A stretch of 64,000 nucleotides of DNA from Candidatus Zixiibacteriota bacterium (GTDB lineage Bacteria; Zixibacteria; MSB-5A5; JAABVY01), in NCBI GenBank assembly GCA_011056555.1, contig DSEQ01000039.1, positions 1 through 64,000 of the forward strand. Reading direction: 5' to 3'. Of this stretch, positions 1 to 7,447 are shown in pieces. The stretch's first letter is position 1. The number at the start of each line of letters is the position of its first letter. Both the position numbers and the translations under genes were made by a program. A model generated the notes under the pieces. The model did not search any database. It had not been told where the DNA came from and saw nothing but the letters and a program-made list of their open reading frames with translations.

Positions 1-1
1 A

Positions 2-463
2 GTTCTGCTCAGCGCTTCATTGAGCTGGGTGGGCGGCGACCCCAACACCAATGACCAGGTGCATTATGATGTCTATTTTGGGACAGCCGATCCGCCGCCT
101 CTGGTGAGCGACGACCAGCTTGCGCCGGCCTACGATCCGCCCGGTGATCTGGAATACGGCACGCAGTATTTCTGGCAGATCATAGCCTTCGATGAGGTGG
201 AAGAATCGACGGCCGGGCCGATCTGGACATTTACGACCGAGTATGATGTGCTCTGCGGCGACTGCAATGATGACTTGTTGGTGAATGTTTCCGATGCGGT
301 TGTGATCATTAATTTTGTATTTTTGGGCGGCACACCGCCTGATCCATTGTGTGAGGGGGATGCCAATGCGGATGGTTCGGTGAATGTGTCCGATGCGGTA
401 GCGATAATTAATTTTGTTTTCGTCGGCGGCGATCCGCCCAGTCCAAATTGTTGCGGGAAATAG
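2..463 (+). CDS. C-terminal part of a secreted dockerin-type protein; 5' end outside the window
   Basis: The reading frame is open from the left edge, so the gene starts upstream; the first in-window start-like codon (TTG at 20) lies inside the domain and is not a credible start. About 75 residues fit a fibronectin type III-like fold (LSWVGGDP..., then a YFWQIIAFD strand and a WTFTTE end). Two dockerin-like repeats follow, each with Asp/Asn-rich calcium-type loops: GDCNDDLLVNVSDAV and GDANADGSVNVSDAV, both followed by an IINFVF.GG helix. The protein ends CCGK. Dockerins bind cohesins in cellulosomes, but in this lineage such repeats often sit at the ends of secreted proteins and their partner is not known. 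A terminator hairpin follows the stop. Enzyme identity cannot be told from the fragment. Confidence 0.85.
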   Translation, partial: VLLSASLSWVGGDPNTNDQVHYDVYFGTADPPPLVSDDQLAPAYDPPGDLEYGTQYFWQIIAFDEVEESTAGPIWTFTTEYDVLCGDCNDDLLVNVSDAVVIINFVFLGGTPPDPLCEGDANADGSVNVSDAVAIINFVFVGGDPPSPNCCGK

Positions 464-490
464 AATTAACCATAGATGATTACTATGATC

Positions 491-523
491 GGGCAGGTTT
501 CTTGTGAACCTGCCCATTTTGTT
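491..523 (+). terminator. Rho-independent terminator after the dockerin gene
   Basis: A perfect 9-bp stem, GGGCAGGTT paired with AACCTGCCC, encloses a 7-base loop and is followed by ATTTTGTT. It lies 28 bases after the stop codon of the dockerin protein. The following 270 bases up to the next gene are AT-rich and hold the promoter region of the flavoenzyme; I see no convincing gene there. Confidence 0.85.
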
Positions 524-793
524 ATACTTTCCTTGTGTGCATCCCGATTTTTGGCCGGGTCGCAGTAACAAATCAGGAAAGTGTAAATGCTCCCCTGACA
601 CATCGGCGTACCTCGAAAAGCGCGTTTTCTGAACCGAAAGATAATGTTGTAGATCGATTAATCCATTGTGGTCTAATCAAGTACAATAATTTTTGCAGAA
701 CCCAAAAATAATCGAAACAAAATCAAGATAAGTTTTGTATTGTTTTATGTGTGATCTGTTCATTTTTGTACTTTATTCAAGAAGGGGATTATT

Positions 794-2230
794 ATGGATG
801 CTTTCAATGCTTTGACATTGACAGGAGAGAAAACTACCCTGTCTCCATCGGATATCGAAAACTTCGGGGCAAATTTGAAAGGGGAGTTGATCCGGTCCGG
901 TGACGCCAGCTATGATGAGTGTCGGGCCATCTGGAACGGCATGATTGACCGCCGACCCGCATTGATAGTCAGATGCGGGAATCAGGATGATGTTATCGCC
1001 GCGGTCAAATTCGCACGTCAGTATGATCTGATTACCAGTATCCGTTCAGGCGGGCATCATGTAGCCGGCAAGGCAGTTTGCGACAGCGGACTTGTAATCG
1101 ATCTCAGCCTGATGAACAAGGTTGAGGTCGATCCGAAAGAGAGAATTGCCCGTGTGCAGGGCGGGGCGAAGCTTGGAGACCTGGACGAGGCCACCAGTCA
1201 GTATAATCTTGCGGCTCCGGTTGGCGTGGTTTCGGAGACGGGAGTAGCCGGGTTGACCCTGCATGGCGGATTCGGATGGCACTCGCGCAAGTACGGGCTT
1301 GCGGCTGATAATCTTCTATCTGTAGATGTTATCACAGCGGATGGCAGACATTTAAGGGCCAGCAAAGATGAAAACCAGGATTTATTCTGGGCCCTGCGCG
1401 GCGGAGGCGGCAATTTCGGGGTGGTCACCTCATTCGAATTCAAGCTCCATCCAATCGAATCCGAGGTCTGGCTTTTAATGACGCTTTATCCGCTCTCAAA
1501 AGCACGCGAATGCATGGAATATTTCCGCGAGCACATGCCCAACACACCTGAGGAATTCAGCATGATTAATGTTTTCTGGAGCGCTCCTGACCAGGAAGCT
1601 ATTCCCGAGCAGTATCGCGGCCTTCCGGTTTTAGTCTCCTTTGGATGTTGCCTTGGCGATCCGGATAAAGCCGAGAAGACAATTGCGCCATTCAGGCAAA
1701 TTTCCGAGCCCATTGCCGATCTCAGCGCCAGGATGCCGTTCAAGGAGGTTCAAAAGGTACTGGATGAGGATTATCCCAATGGTCGGCACTATTACTGGAA
1801 GTCGGTATACATCAACGAGATCAGCGATGATACCATCGACAGACTTATAGAGTATGCCGAAAATCGTCCTTCCGCATTGTCATCAATTGATGTCTGGGGT
1901 CTGGGAGGGCAGGTAAATCGCATCAAACCGGAGAGTACGGCATTCTACCAGAGAAATGCGCCATATATGATCGGCATAGAGGCAAATTGGGATGATCCCG
2001 ATGACTCCCAGCGCAACATCAAATGGGCGCGAGCTATTTATGACGAATTCAAGAATAATCTTGATGCCGGTCTCTATTTGAACTTCCCCGGCTTTGCCGA
2101 GGAGGGTGAGGAATTGCTGGCCAAAACCTATGGCCCCAATTATCAGAAATTAAAAGATATCAAGGCCAAATATGATCCGGACAATTTTTTCCGCGGTTTT
2201 ATGAATCTTTCCGGTAACGGCAGCCGTTAA
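794..2230 (+). CDS. FAD-linked oxidoreductase, berberine-bridge-enzyme type
   Basis: 478 residues, the usual length for bacterial BBE-like oxidases. The N-terminal PCMH-type FAD domain has RSGGHH at 84-89; His88 is where family members attach FAD covalently. GVVSETGVAGLTLHGGFGW around 144-162 is the second flavin-binding loop. The C-terminus (YGPNYQKLKDIKAKYDPDNFF) is the classic BBE tail. In bicovalent members a Cys follows the RKYGL segment; here the residues are Ala170-Ala171, so only the histidyl bond is expected. Such enzymes oxidise sugars, alcohols or amines with O2; the substrate here is unknown. The start is supported by AGAAGGGG upstream. It is monocistronic, with an inverted-repeat element after the stop. 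There is no signal peptide, so it is probably cytoplasmic. Confidence 0.9.
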   Translation: MDAFNALTLTGEKTTLSPSDIENFGANLKGELIRSGDASYDECRAIWNGMIDRRPALIVRCGNQDDVIAAVKFARQYDLITSIRSGGHHVAGKAVCDSGLVIDLSLMNKVEVDPKERIARVQGGAKLGDLDEATSQYNLAAPVGVVSETGVAGLTLHGGFGWHSRKYGLAADNLLSVDVITADGRHLRASKDENQDLFWALRGGGGNFGVVTSFEFKLHPIESEVWLLMTLYPLSKARECMEYFREHMPNTPEEFSMINVFWSAPDQEAIPEQYRGLPVLVSFGCCLGDPDKAEKTIAPFRQISEPIADLSARMPFKEVQKVLDEDYPNGRHYYWKSVYINEISDDTIDRLIEYAENRPSALSSIDVWGLGGQVNRIKPESTAFYQRNAPYMIGIEANWDDPDDSQRNIKWARAIYDEFKNNLDAGLYLNFPGFAEEGEELLAKTYGPNYQKLKDIKAKYDPDNFFRGFMNLSGNGSR

Positions 2231-2271
2231 AATTAGGGTCAGGGGCGGCGGGTTAGCTGAGATCGCTCGAT

Positions 2272-2336
2272 AATTCTTTCTTTCTGCTTTTTGCCAGTTC
2301 GCCCCCGGCAACGGCGGGACAGGAACTGAAAGAATT
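2272..2336. repeat. Long imperfect inverted repeat, first copy of a dispersed element
   Basis: The outer arms AATTCTTTC and GAAAGAATT and the inner arms AGTTC and GAACT pair across a C/G-rich centre. Bases 2315-2334 (CGGGACAGGAACTGAAAGAA) are the exact reverse complement of 5871-5890, so the same element occurs twice in the window in opposite orientation. It lies between the flavoenzyme and the converging HMA genes and could end transcription from either side, although no long U-tract is seen. Confidence 0.6.
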
Positions 2337-2408
2337 CGATAGAAAGTTATACCATTGTGCGGGCTCAATAGTCTGCCGCCTGATACCTGGTCTGCTGCCC
2401 CACTCCGT

Positions 2409-2636
2409 TTACTTCTTGCGTTCTTCTTTGATGACTTCGGCAGTATAACCGGCATCCTTGACGGCATTGATCAGCACCTCATCCGACGGTTCCAACCCGC
2501 TGAAGTTCACCTGGGCCGAATTTTTCTCGTAATTTACATAGGCCGAATCGACCTCGGAAACCATCTCCAGGGAATTCTTGATTGTATCGGCGCTATAGGC
2601 GCCGGTCATGCCGGATATTCTCAAATGTTTCATCAT
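2409..2636 (-). CDS. HMA-fold mini-protein lacking the metal-binding CxxC
   Basis: 75 residues; the whole protein is one heavy-metal-associated (ferredoxin-like) domain. HMA domains bind Cu, Zn or Hg through GMxCxxC; here the loop reads GMTGAYSA, so both cysteines are absent although the flanking strands and the helix (ADTIKNSLEMV, AVKDAGYTAEVI) are kept. It is the last of three same-strand HMA genes and is closely similar to the middle one, which suggests local duplication followed by loss of the ligands. It may be a structural or regulatory partner or may bind something else. The start is set by AAAGGAGG just upstream. No signal peptide, so cytoplasmic. Confidence 0.85.
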   Translation of the reverse strand: MMKHLRISGMTGAYSADTIKNSLEMVSEVDSAYVNYEKNSAQVNFSGLEPSDEVLINAVKDAGYTAEVIKEERKK

Positions 2637-2746
2637 GGTATCGCCCTCCTTTCAGCTATCTTGTTGATCTGGGGCAGGAAAGGATTTCTGCCGCTACATC
2701 TCTTTGCGCAGCCAGGAATCTGTTCCTGGCTGCCAAATTCTATCAC

Positions 2747-2971
2747 TCATTTCTTCGAGGTAGGCGCTATAACATCAGCAGTATATCCGGAATCTTTGAC
2801 TGCCGTAATAAGCGCCTCGTCATTCGGACCGCTGCCCTCGAACATAATGGTGGCTTCATCTTTATCCAGATCCACCAGAGCCGAATCGACACCATCGACC
2901 TTCTCCAGTGAATCCTTAATTGTCTGCGCACATTCAGGACATTTCATGCCCGTAATTTTCAGTCGTTTCAT
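2747..2971 (-). CDS. HMA domain metal-binding protein, CopZ-like
   Basis: 74 residues from the chosen ATG, forming a single HMA domain with GMKCPEC as the metal-binding loop. CopZ-like proteins are soluble chaperones for Cu(I) or other soft metals. An upstream in-frame ATG at 3007 would add 12 residues (MIRSIIEKGGIR), but GAAAGGCGGG lies correctly placed for 2971, and the later start removes an overlap with the preceding gene. It is the middle of three tandem HMA genes. No P-type ATPase or metalloregulator is adjacent, so the partner is unknown. The metal is not predictable from the sequence. Confidence 0.88.
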   Translation of the reverse strand: MKRLKITGMKCPECAQTIKDSLEKVDGVDSALVDLDKDEATIMFEGSGPNDEALITAVKDSGYTADVIAPTSKK

Positions 2972-3003
2972 CCTTATCCCGCCTTTCTCAATTATCGATC
3001 TAA

Positions 3004-3330
3004 TCATTTTGTATCTGGGGCGCCTGCTTCTGACACAAGCTCGGCTCCATACCCTGCTTTTTCCACAGCTTTGAGCAGAGCCTCGTCCGACGGTCTTTGC
3101 CCGCTGTAATGCACAACCGCGGAATCCTCCTCGAAATACACAACCGCAGTGTCGACCCCCTCAACCGATTGCATGGCTTTGGTGACGTTCTCGACGCAGT
3201 GATTACATGTCATACCTTCAATCTTGAAATTAATGACCGTCTCCTCACTTTCGCTTTCAGAGCATGCCCCCAAAAAAGCAACCGCCAGCACAACCGCAAA
3301 CCCCATCAACAACGACCTCAATGTGTTCAT
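3004..3330 (-). CDS. HMA domain lipoprotein with an intact CxxC
   Basis: 108 residues. The signal peptide ends in a lipobox (FLGAC, Cys23), followed by an acidic linker (SESESEE) and one HMA domain with GMTCNHC. This predicts a lipid-anchored periplasmic metal-binding protein, like MerP or CopZ but tethered. It is the first gene of the HMA trio; the order is exported with CxxC, cytoplasmic with CxxC, cytoplasmic without CxxC. The ribosome site CGAAAGGACGG supports the start. The C-terminal SEAGAPDTK is probably disordered. A role in moving or buffering a soft metal across the envelope is an inference. Confidence 0.88.
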   Translation of the reverse strand: MNTLRSLLMGFAVVLAVAFLGACSESESEETVINFKIEGMTCNHCVENVTKAMQSVEGVDTAVVYFEEDSAVVHYSGQRPSDEALLKAVEKAGYGAELVSEAGAPDTK

Positions 3331-3645
3331 CTGCCGTCCTTTCGTTTTAATATAACAGTCCCGGCCTGGAAATGTTCATTGTTCAAGGACTGAAACAATC
3401 CAGACTTTCTTGTCGATTAAAGCATAAATTACCGTTGCTGCTGATAAGTTCCGCAAAAGTCGGGGAAACCATTCCATTTATAAAGCGTATCAGAGGTTTA
3501 TGAGGGAAACGCTGTATAAGCTCTGATAATTATCATTGTCAAACGTATCTTTCTATTGACAATCTGAAGGCATTTAAGGATTTTAACGTTTCGCTAATTC
3601 ATCAGGAATTAACTAATTCTATAACTTATAAGGAGATTTTGGATT
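3331..3645. other. Intergenic region between divergent genes, with crossed inverted repeats
   Basis: 315 bases without a gene. It contains two interleaved inverted repeats. TATAAAGCG at 3479-3487 can pair with CGCTGTATA at 3510-3518 (8 of 9). TATCAGAG at 3488-3495 pairs perfectly with CTCTGATA at 3521-3528. The order A-B-A'-B' is the topology of a pseudoknot, or of two overlapping operators. A TTGACA lies at 3556-3561, but I see no good -10 at the right distance. The region must hold promoters for the HMA trio (leftward) and the S9 peptidase (rightward). Confidence 0.45.
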
Positions 3646-5787
3646 ATGTCCAGTAGGATGAACGTATGGAGAGTAATTCTCCCGGGACTGGTCAGCCTGT
3701 CCCTGATCGCGGCCATATCATGCGGGGGTGAGAAACAGGAGACTGCGGTCCCGCCTGCAGCCGAAAAGATAGCGCATGTGGATACCCTGCACGGCGATAT
3801 TCGTGTGGATGAGTATTACTGGCTGCGCGATAAAGAAGATACCAACGTTATCGCCTATCTTGAAGCTGAAAACGAATATCTGGAGAAGGTCATGGCGCAT
3901 ACCGAGGAATTTCAGGAAGAAATGTACCAGGAACTCCTGAGCCGGATTAAGGAAACAGATATCAATGTGCCGTATAGACTGGGGGATTACTATTACTATT
4001 CCCGCACAGAAGAGGGCAAGGATTATCCGATTTATTGCCGCAAGAAGGGCAGTCTTGAAGCTGAAGAGGAAATATATCTGGACCAGAATGTGCTGGCCGA
4101 GGGCTATGAGTACCTTGATATTGGACGGATGAAAGTCAGTCCAAACCAGAAGCTGCTCGCCTATACAATTGACACGACAGGATTCGAGAATTTTACGCTT
4201 TTTGTCAAGGACTTGGAATCGGGAGACCTTTATCCCGATATCATCAAGGATTGCGGTTATTCTCTGGAATGGGCGAACGATAATCAGACTCTATTCTATA
4301 CGATCCGCGATGAGGCCAACCGTCCCTTCAAGCTCTTCCGGCATGAACTCGGCACCCAGCAGGAGGATGATCCGCTGGTGTATCATGAAACCGACGATAT
4401 GTACTGGATGGGCATAGGCAAGACCAAGGATGATGAGTACCTTGTTATGGGTACCGGCACACGCGGTACCGATGAATATCATTTTCTCGATGCCGATAAT
4501 CCTGCCGGCGAATTCAAAATCGTCCATCCCCGCACACGCGGGCTGGAGTACTCAGTCGACCATCACAAAGGTAAATTCTATATCGTCACCAACGATGAGG
4601 CCACCAATTTTAAGCTGATGATGGCGCCGGTCGATGATCCTGGTAAGGATAACTGGAAAGAGGTCATCCCGCATCGTGAGGATGTTAAGCTGGATTATAT
4701 TGATGTCTTCGAGAATCATATGGTTGTCTGGGAGCGTGCCGAGGGTCTGCGCCAGGTCCAGATCAGGAATTTTGAAAGCGGTGAGAATCATTTTATCGAG
4801 TTTCCCGAACCGGTATACTCAGTCAGCCCGGGCACCAATCCGGAATTCAAGTCGAAATTGTTGAGGCTGGACTATGTTTCTCTGGTTACACCGCAGTCAG
4901 TTTATGATTACGACATGAACACGAGGGACATGGAACTCAAAAAACAGCGCGAGGTTCTGGGCGGATACGATAAAACCCAGTATGCCTCGGAAAGAGTCTT
5001 TGCCACCGGTCACGACGGGGTAAAGATTCCTATTTCGATGATGTATAAGAAGGATAATTTCAAGAAAGACGGCAGCAATCCGATGTATTTCTATGTCTAT
5101 GGCGCCTATGGTGCGTCCATGGATCCATGGTTTTCCTCCAGCCGTCTGAGCCTTCTTGACCGCGGTTTTGCCTTCTGCATTGCGCATGTCAGGGGCGGCG
5201 GTGAGATGGGGCGTGAATGGTACGACTCCGGCAAGAAGCTGAATAAGTTGAACACCTTCAGAGATGTCATCTCGTGCGCCGAATATCTGGTTCAGGAAAA
5301 TTATACCTCGTCGGAGAAACTTGTGCTGGTCGGCGGTTCTGCAGGCGGAACTACTGTAGGCGCGGCCATGAATATGCGTCCGGACTTATTCGAGGTTGTG
5401 ATTGCGCATGTCCCCTTTGTGGATATAATCAACACTCTCATGGATCCGAGCATTCCGCTCACCACAATCGAGTGGGAAGAGTTGGGCGATCCACATGACC
5501 CCGAGTATTATCAGTATATGCTTGAATATTCCCCTTATGATAATGTGGAAGCCGGGGAATACCCGGCCATGCTTGTCACCACGGGATTGAACGATCCCCG
5601 TGTAGCCTTCTGGGAACCGGCCAAATGGGTGGCCAGGATGCGCCAGATGAAGAGCGATGATAATCCACTGCTTTTGAAAACAAATATGGGCTCTGGACAT
5701 ATGGGCGCCTCCGGGCGATATGAAGCCCTGCGCGAGCTGGCTTTTGAGTATGTTTTCATTCTGGATCATTTCGGAATAGACAGTTAG
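3646..5787 (+). CDS. S9 family prolyl oligopeptidase (oligopeptidase B-like), lipoprotein
   Basis: 713 residues. A signal peptide ends in a lipobox (AAISC, Cys26), so the enzyme is probably lipid-anchored outside the cytoplasm. The next ~400 residues are a seven-bladed propeller that gates the active site. The C-terminal alpha/beta-hydrolase domain has the triad Ser565 (GGSAGG), Asp650 (GLNDPRV) and His685 (SGHMG); the spacings of 85 and 35 residues match oligopeptidase B. It would cleave short peptides after a basic residue or proline; the specificity is not fixed by what I can see. AAGGAG precedes the start. Single-gene unit, ended by the hairpin cluster downstream. A second S9 enzyme lies at 37.3 kb. 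Confidence 0.93.
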   Translation: MSSRMNVWRVILPGLVSLSLIAAISCGGEKQETAVPPAAEKIAHVDTLHGDIRVDEYYWLRDKEDTNVIAYLEAENEYLEKVMAHTEEFQEEMYQELLSRIKETDINVPYRLGDYYYYSRTEEGKDYPIYCRKKGSLEAEEEIYLDQNVLAEGYEYLDIGRMKVSPNQKLLAYTIDTTGFENFTLFVKDLESGDLYPDIIKDCGYSLEWANDNQTLFYTIRDEANRPFKLFRHELGTQQEDDPLVYHETDDMYWMGIGKTKDDEYLVMGTGTRGTDEYHFLDADNPAGEFKIVHPRTRGLEYSVDHHKGKFYIVTNDEATNFKLMMAPVDDPGKDNWKEVIPHREDVKLDYIDVFENHMVVWERAEGLRQVQIRNFESGENHFIEFPEPVYSVSPGTNPEFKSKLLRLDYVSLVTPQSVYDYDMNTRDMELKKQREVLGGYDKTQYASERVFATGHDGVKIPISMMYKKDNFKKDGSNPMYFYVYGAYGASMDPWFSSSRLSLLDRGFAFCIAHVRGGGEMGREWYDSGKKLNKLNTFRDVISCAEYLVQENYTSSEKLVLVGGSAGGTTVGAAMNMRPDLFEVVIAHVPFVDIINTLMDPSIPLTTIEWEELGDPHDPEYYQYMLEYSPYDNVEAGEYPAMLVTTGLNDPRVAFWEPAKWVARMRQMKSDDNPLLLKTNMGSGHMGASGRYEALRELAFEYVFILDHFGIDS

Positions 5788-5823
5788 ATAGATTTGTATT
5801 AAAGATTCTGGTCCAGAAGGGTG

Positions 5824-5849
5824 GCACGCCGAAACTCGTTTGGGCGTGC
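5824..5849. repeat. Near-perfect palindrome after the S9 peptidase
   Basis: GCACGCC-G-AAAC-TC-GTTT-G-GGCGTGC folds into a hairpin with 11 Watson-Crick pairs interrupted by one G/G mismatch, and a 2-base loop. There is no U-tract. It is the first of several structured elements between 5788 and 6195. Confidence 0.6.
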
Positions 5850-5870
5850 TCGAATAAAATATTAGAGATG

Positions 5871-5921
5871 TTCTTTCAGTTCCTGTCCCGCTCTTTGAGC
5901 GGGATGAGAACTGACAGAGAA
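5871..5921. repeat. Inverted-repeat element, second copy of the dispersed element
   Basis: The arms TTCTTTCAGTTC...CCCGCTC and GAGCGGG...GAACTG pair around a TTT loop. The first 20 bases are the exact reverse complement of 2315-2334. It probably belongs to a small family of non-coding hairpin repeats in this genome. Confidence 0.6.
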
Positions 5922-5924
5922 ATT

Positions 5925-5963
5925 GCCGGGTGGATAATGTAATTGCCGCCCGGCATTTTTTTT
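5925..5963 (+). terminator. Rho-independent terminator downstream of the S9 peptidase
   Basis: A 9-bp stem, GCCGGGTGG with CCGCCCGGC (one G-U pair), is followed by A and eight T residues. It is the strongest terminator in this intergenic region. Its right arm and T-tract are duplicated at 6128-6149 with one mismatch. Confidence 0.85.
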
Positions 5964-5998
5964 GTGCACTTCGATAAGACGGATAACGATCAATTCTC

Positions 5999-6044
5999 GT
6001 CATTGCGAGGAGCCCCGACTTAGTCGAGGGCGACGTGGCAATCT
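5999..6044 (+). repeat. GTCATTGCGAGG-type intergenic repeat
   Basis: It runs from GTCATTGCGAGGAG to GGCAATCT with a central palindrome CCCCGACTTAGTCGAGGG. The layout (GTCATT..GAG, CCCGAC..GTCGAGG, AATCT) is shared with 7199-7246 and, inverted, with 34805-34853. Elements of this look are common non-coding repeats in many environmental genomes. Confidence 0.65.
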
Positions 6045-6073
6045 GATCCATTCGATTCAAAGGCAAGGGTGAA

Positions 6074-6111
6074 GATTCCCGCGCCCCGATAAATAGGGGC
6101 TGGGAATGACG
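6074..6111 (-). repeat. GTCATTCCC..GGGAATC-type hairpin repeat
   Basis: GATTCCC, GCCCC, an 8-base loop, GGGGC and GGGAATGAC form an imperfect hairpin. Read on the minus strand it is the familiar CGTCATTCCC...GGGAATC intergenic repeat. It sits about 30 bases from the previous repeat. Confidence 0.55.
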
Positions 6112-6127
6112 ACAAATGCATTTCTGG

Positions 6128-6149
6128 ATTGCCGCCCGGAATTTTTTTT
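6128..6149 (+). repeat. Duplicated half of the terminator at 5925-5963
   Basis: ATTGCCGCCCGGAATTTTTTTT repeats 5942-5963 with a single change, but the matching left arm is missing, so it should not terminate on its own. The 164 bases between the two copies contain both mobile-looking repeats, consistent with insertion or duplication there. Confidence 0.5.
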
Positions 6150-6195
6150 GTATCTTTTCGGTTTATTAGATGCAGAAATTGGAAGTGAGGAGATT

Positions 6196-7179
6196 ATGAA
6201 GAGGTCATTTATATTTTTCGCCATGCTATTGATGCTGACTGCCTCTCTGGCCGCTGATGATGAGGTCGCTTCACATAATGTCACGACCTCCGACGGTGTC
6301 AGGATATACTATGAGACCCAGGGCGAGGGCGTGCCGATCATAATGATTGCCGGCGGCCCGGGAGGATCGCCATCTTTCTACAGAGGAACTCATAAACTAT
6401 GGCAGGCTTACGGCAAACTTGTGTACGTCCACAATCGCGGACGCGGCAAATCCGAAATGCTCGATTCCATACCGGATGCTTACTCTCCGGCAAGTGATGT
6501 GCTCGATATAGAGGCGGTGAGGCAGGATCTGGGCGTCGATAAAATCATCGTCTATGGTCATTCATACGGCAGTATGGTTGCGCTTTTATATGCCGCCACT
6601 CATCCGGAAAATACGCTGGCGCTTATGACATACGGGGCTTTATCGGGAGAAAAAGCATTTCAGGAGCAGAACATCGATGCTGTCAAGTATTTCATCAGGC
6701 GGCATCACCCCGAGGCCTGGGATACGATTCTTACACTGCACTCTAACGGCTACCTGACTTCGGATTCGATCTATGAAGATCTATTGCCGAATCTGGTTGA
6801 AATGTATTATTACAATCCGGAGAATGACGAGAAGATGAGGCCGTTCTGGGCCATGTATCGGGATACTAATTCTGTTGGTTTCAACTACAATGTTTACACC
6901 ACAATTGTCGGGGATGATCCGGAATGGACTATTAACGGGACTATGAAGGGCCTGGAGCTTGTGCCTCTTCTTGGAGTTGTAGATTGTCCGGCGCTTATTA
7001 TGGGCGGACGTTACGACCGTGTATGTCCTCCTTCCGAGCAATTTGAGATTGTTGGAGCGCTCAACAATGGAGAAATGGTAATCTTCGACAAGTCCGGCCA
7101 CCGCCCATTTATAGAGGAACCGGTCAAATTCTTCGAGATCACCGGTGAGTTTTTGCGCAAGGTGACACGCGGGGAATAG
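6196..7179 (+). CDS. Exported alpha/beta hydrolase, proline-iminopeptidase-like
   Basis: 327 residues from the ATG preceded by GAGGAG; an earlier in-frame ATG at 6106 would start inside the repeat cluster and hide the signal peptide. The N-terminus (MKRSFIFFAMLLMLTASLA) is a Sec signal. The core domain has the oxyanion HGxx-like GGPGG near residue 51, the nucleophile elbow GHSYGS with Ser123, Asp274 (GRYDRV) and His302 (SGHRPF). Such enzymes release N-terminal proline or act as small esterases; the substrate is open. It stands alone between repeat regions. Confidence 0.87.
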   Translation: MKRSFIFFAMLLMLTASLAADDEVASHNVTTSDGVRIYYETQGEGVPIIMIAGGPGGSPSFYRGTHKLWQAYGKLVYVHNRGRGKSEMLDSIPDAYSPASDVLDIEAVRQDLGVDKIIVYGHSYGSMVALLYAATHPENTLALMTYGALSGEKAFQEQNIDAVKYFIRRHHPEAWDTILTLHSNGYLTSDSIYEDLLPNLVEMYYYNPENDEKMRPFWAMYRDTNSVGFNYNVYTTIVGDDPEWTINGTMKGLELVPLLGVVDCPALIMGGRYDRVCPPSEQFEIVGALNNGEMVIFDKSGHRPFIEEPVKFFEITGEFLRKVTRGE

Positions 7180-7198
7180 ATTATTATGTTTTCATGAT

Positions 7199-7246
7199 GT
7201 CATTCTGAGAAAGTCCCGACCCCGGTCGAGGACGATCGAAGAATCT
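7199..7246 (+). repeat. GTCATTCTGAG-type intergenic repeat
   Basis: GTCATTCTGAGAAAGTCCCGAC, then GGTCGAGGACGATCG, then AGAATCT. It is about 85% identical by eye to the inverted copy at 34805-34853 and has the same layout as 5999-6044. It begins 19 bases after the hydrolase stop codon. Confidence 0.65.
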
Positions 7247-7447
7247 ATAACGAGTTAAGAGATTTTTCTCTTTGCCCTGAATGACATGGTTATATGCAGC
7301 TCAAATTCGCAATTCGGGGTCCTGTTAAGCCATTTATGGCTGAATGTGACCCAGCAGTTTTATCAAAAATACCATTAATTTCATATTCAGATTGCATTTT
7401 TTGCCTTTGAGCTTATAATAGCCGTTACAAAAGGAAGCAAATAACTT

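Noticed and set aside
2409-3330. Mercury-resistance (mer) operon
   Set aside because: The lipoprotein resembles MerP, but merA, merT and merR are absent and the other two proteins are cytoplasmic HMA forms.
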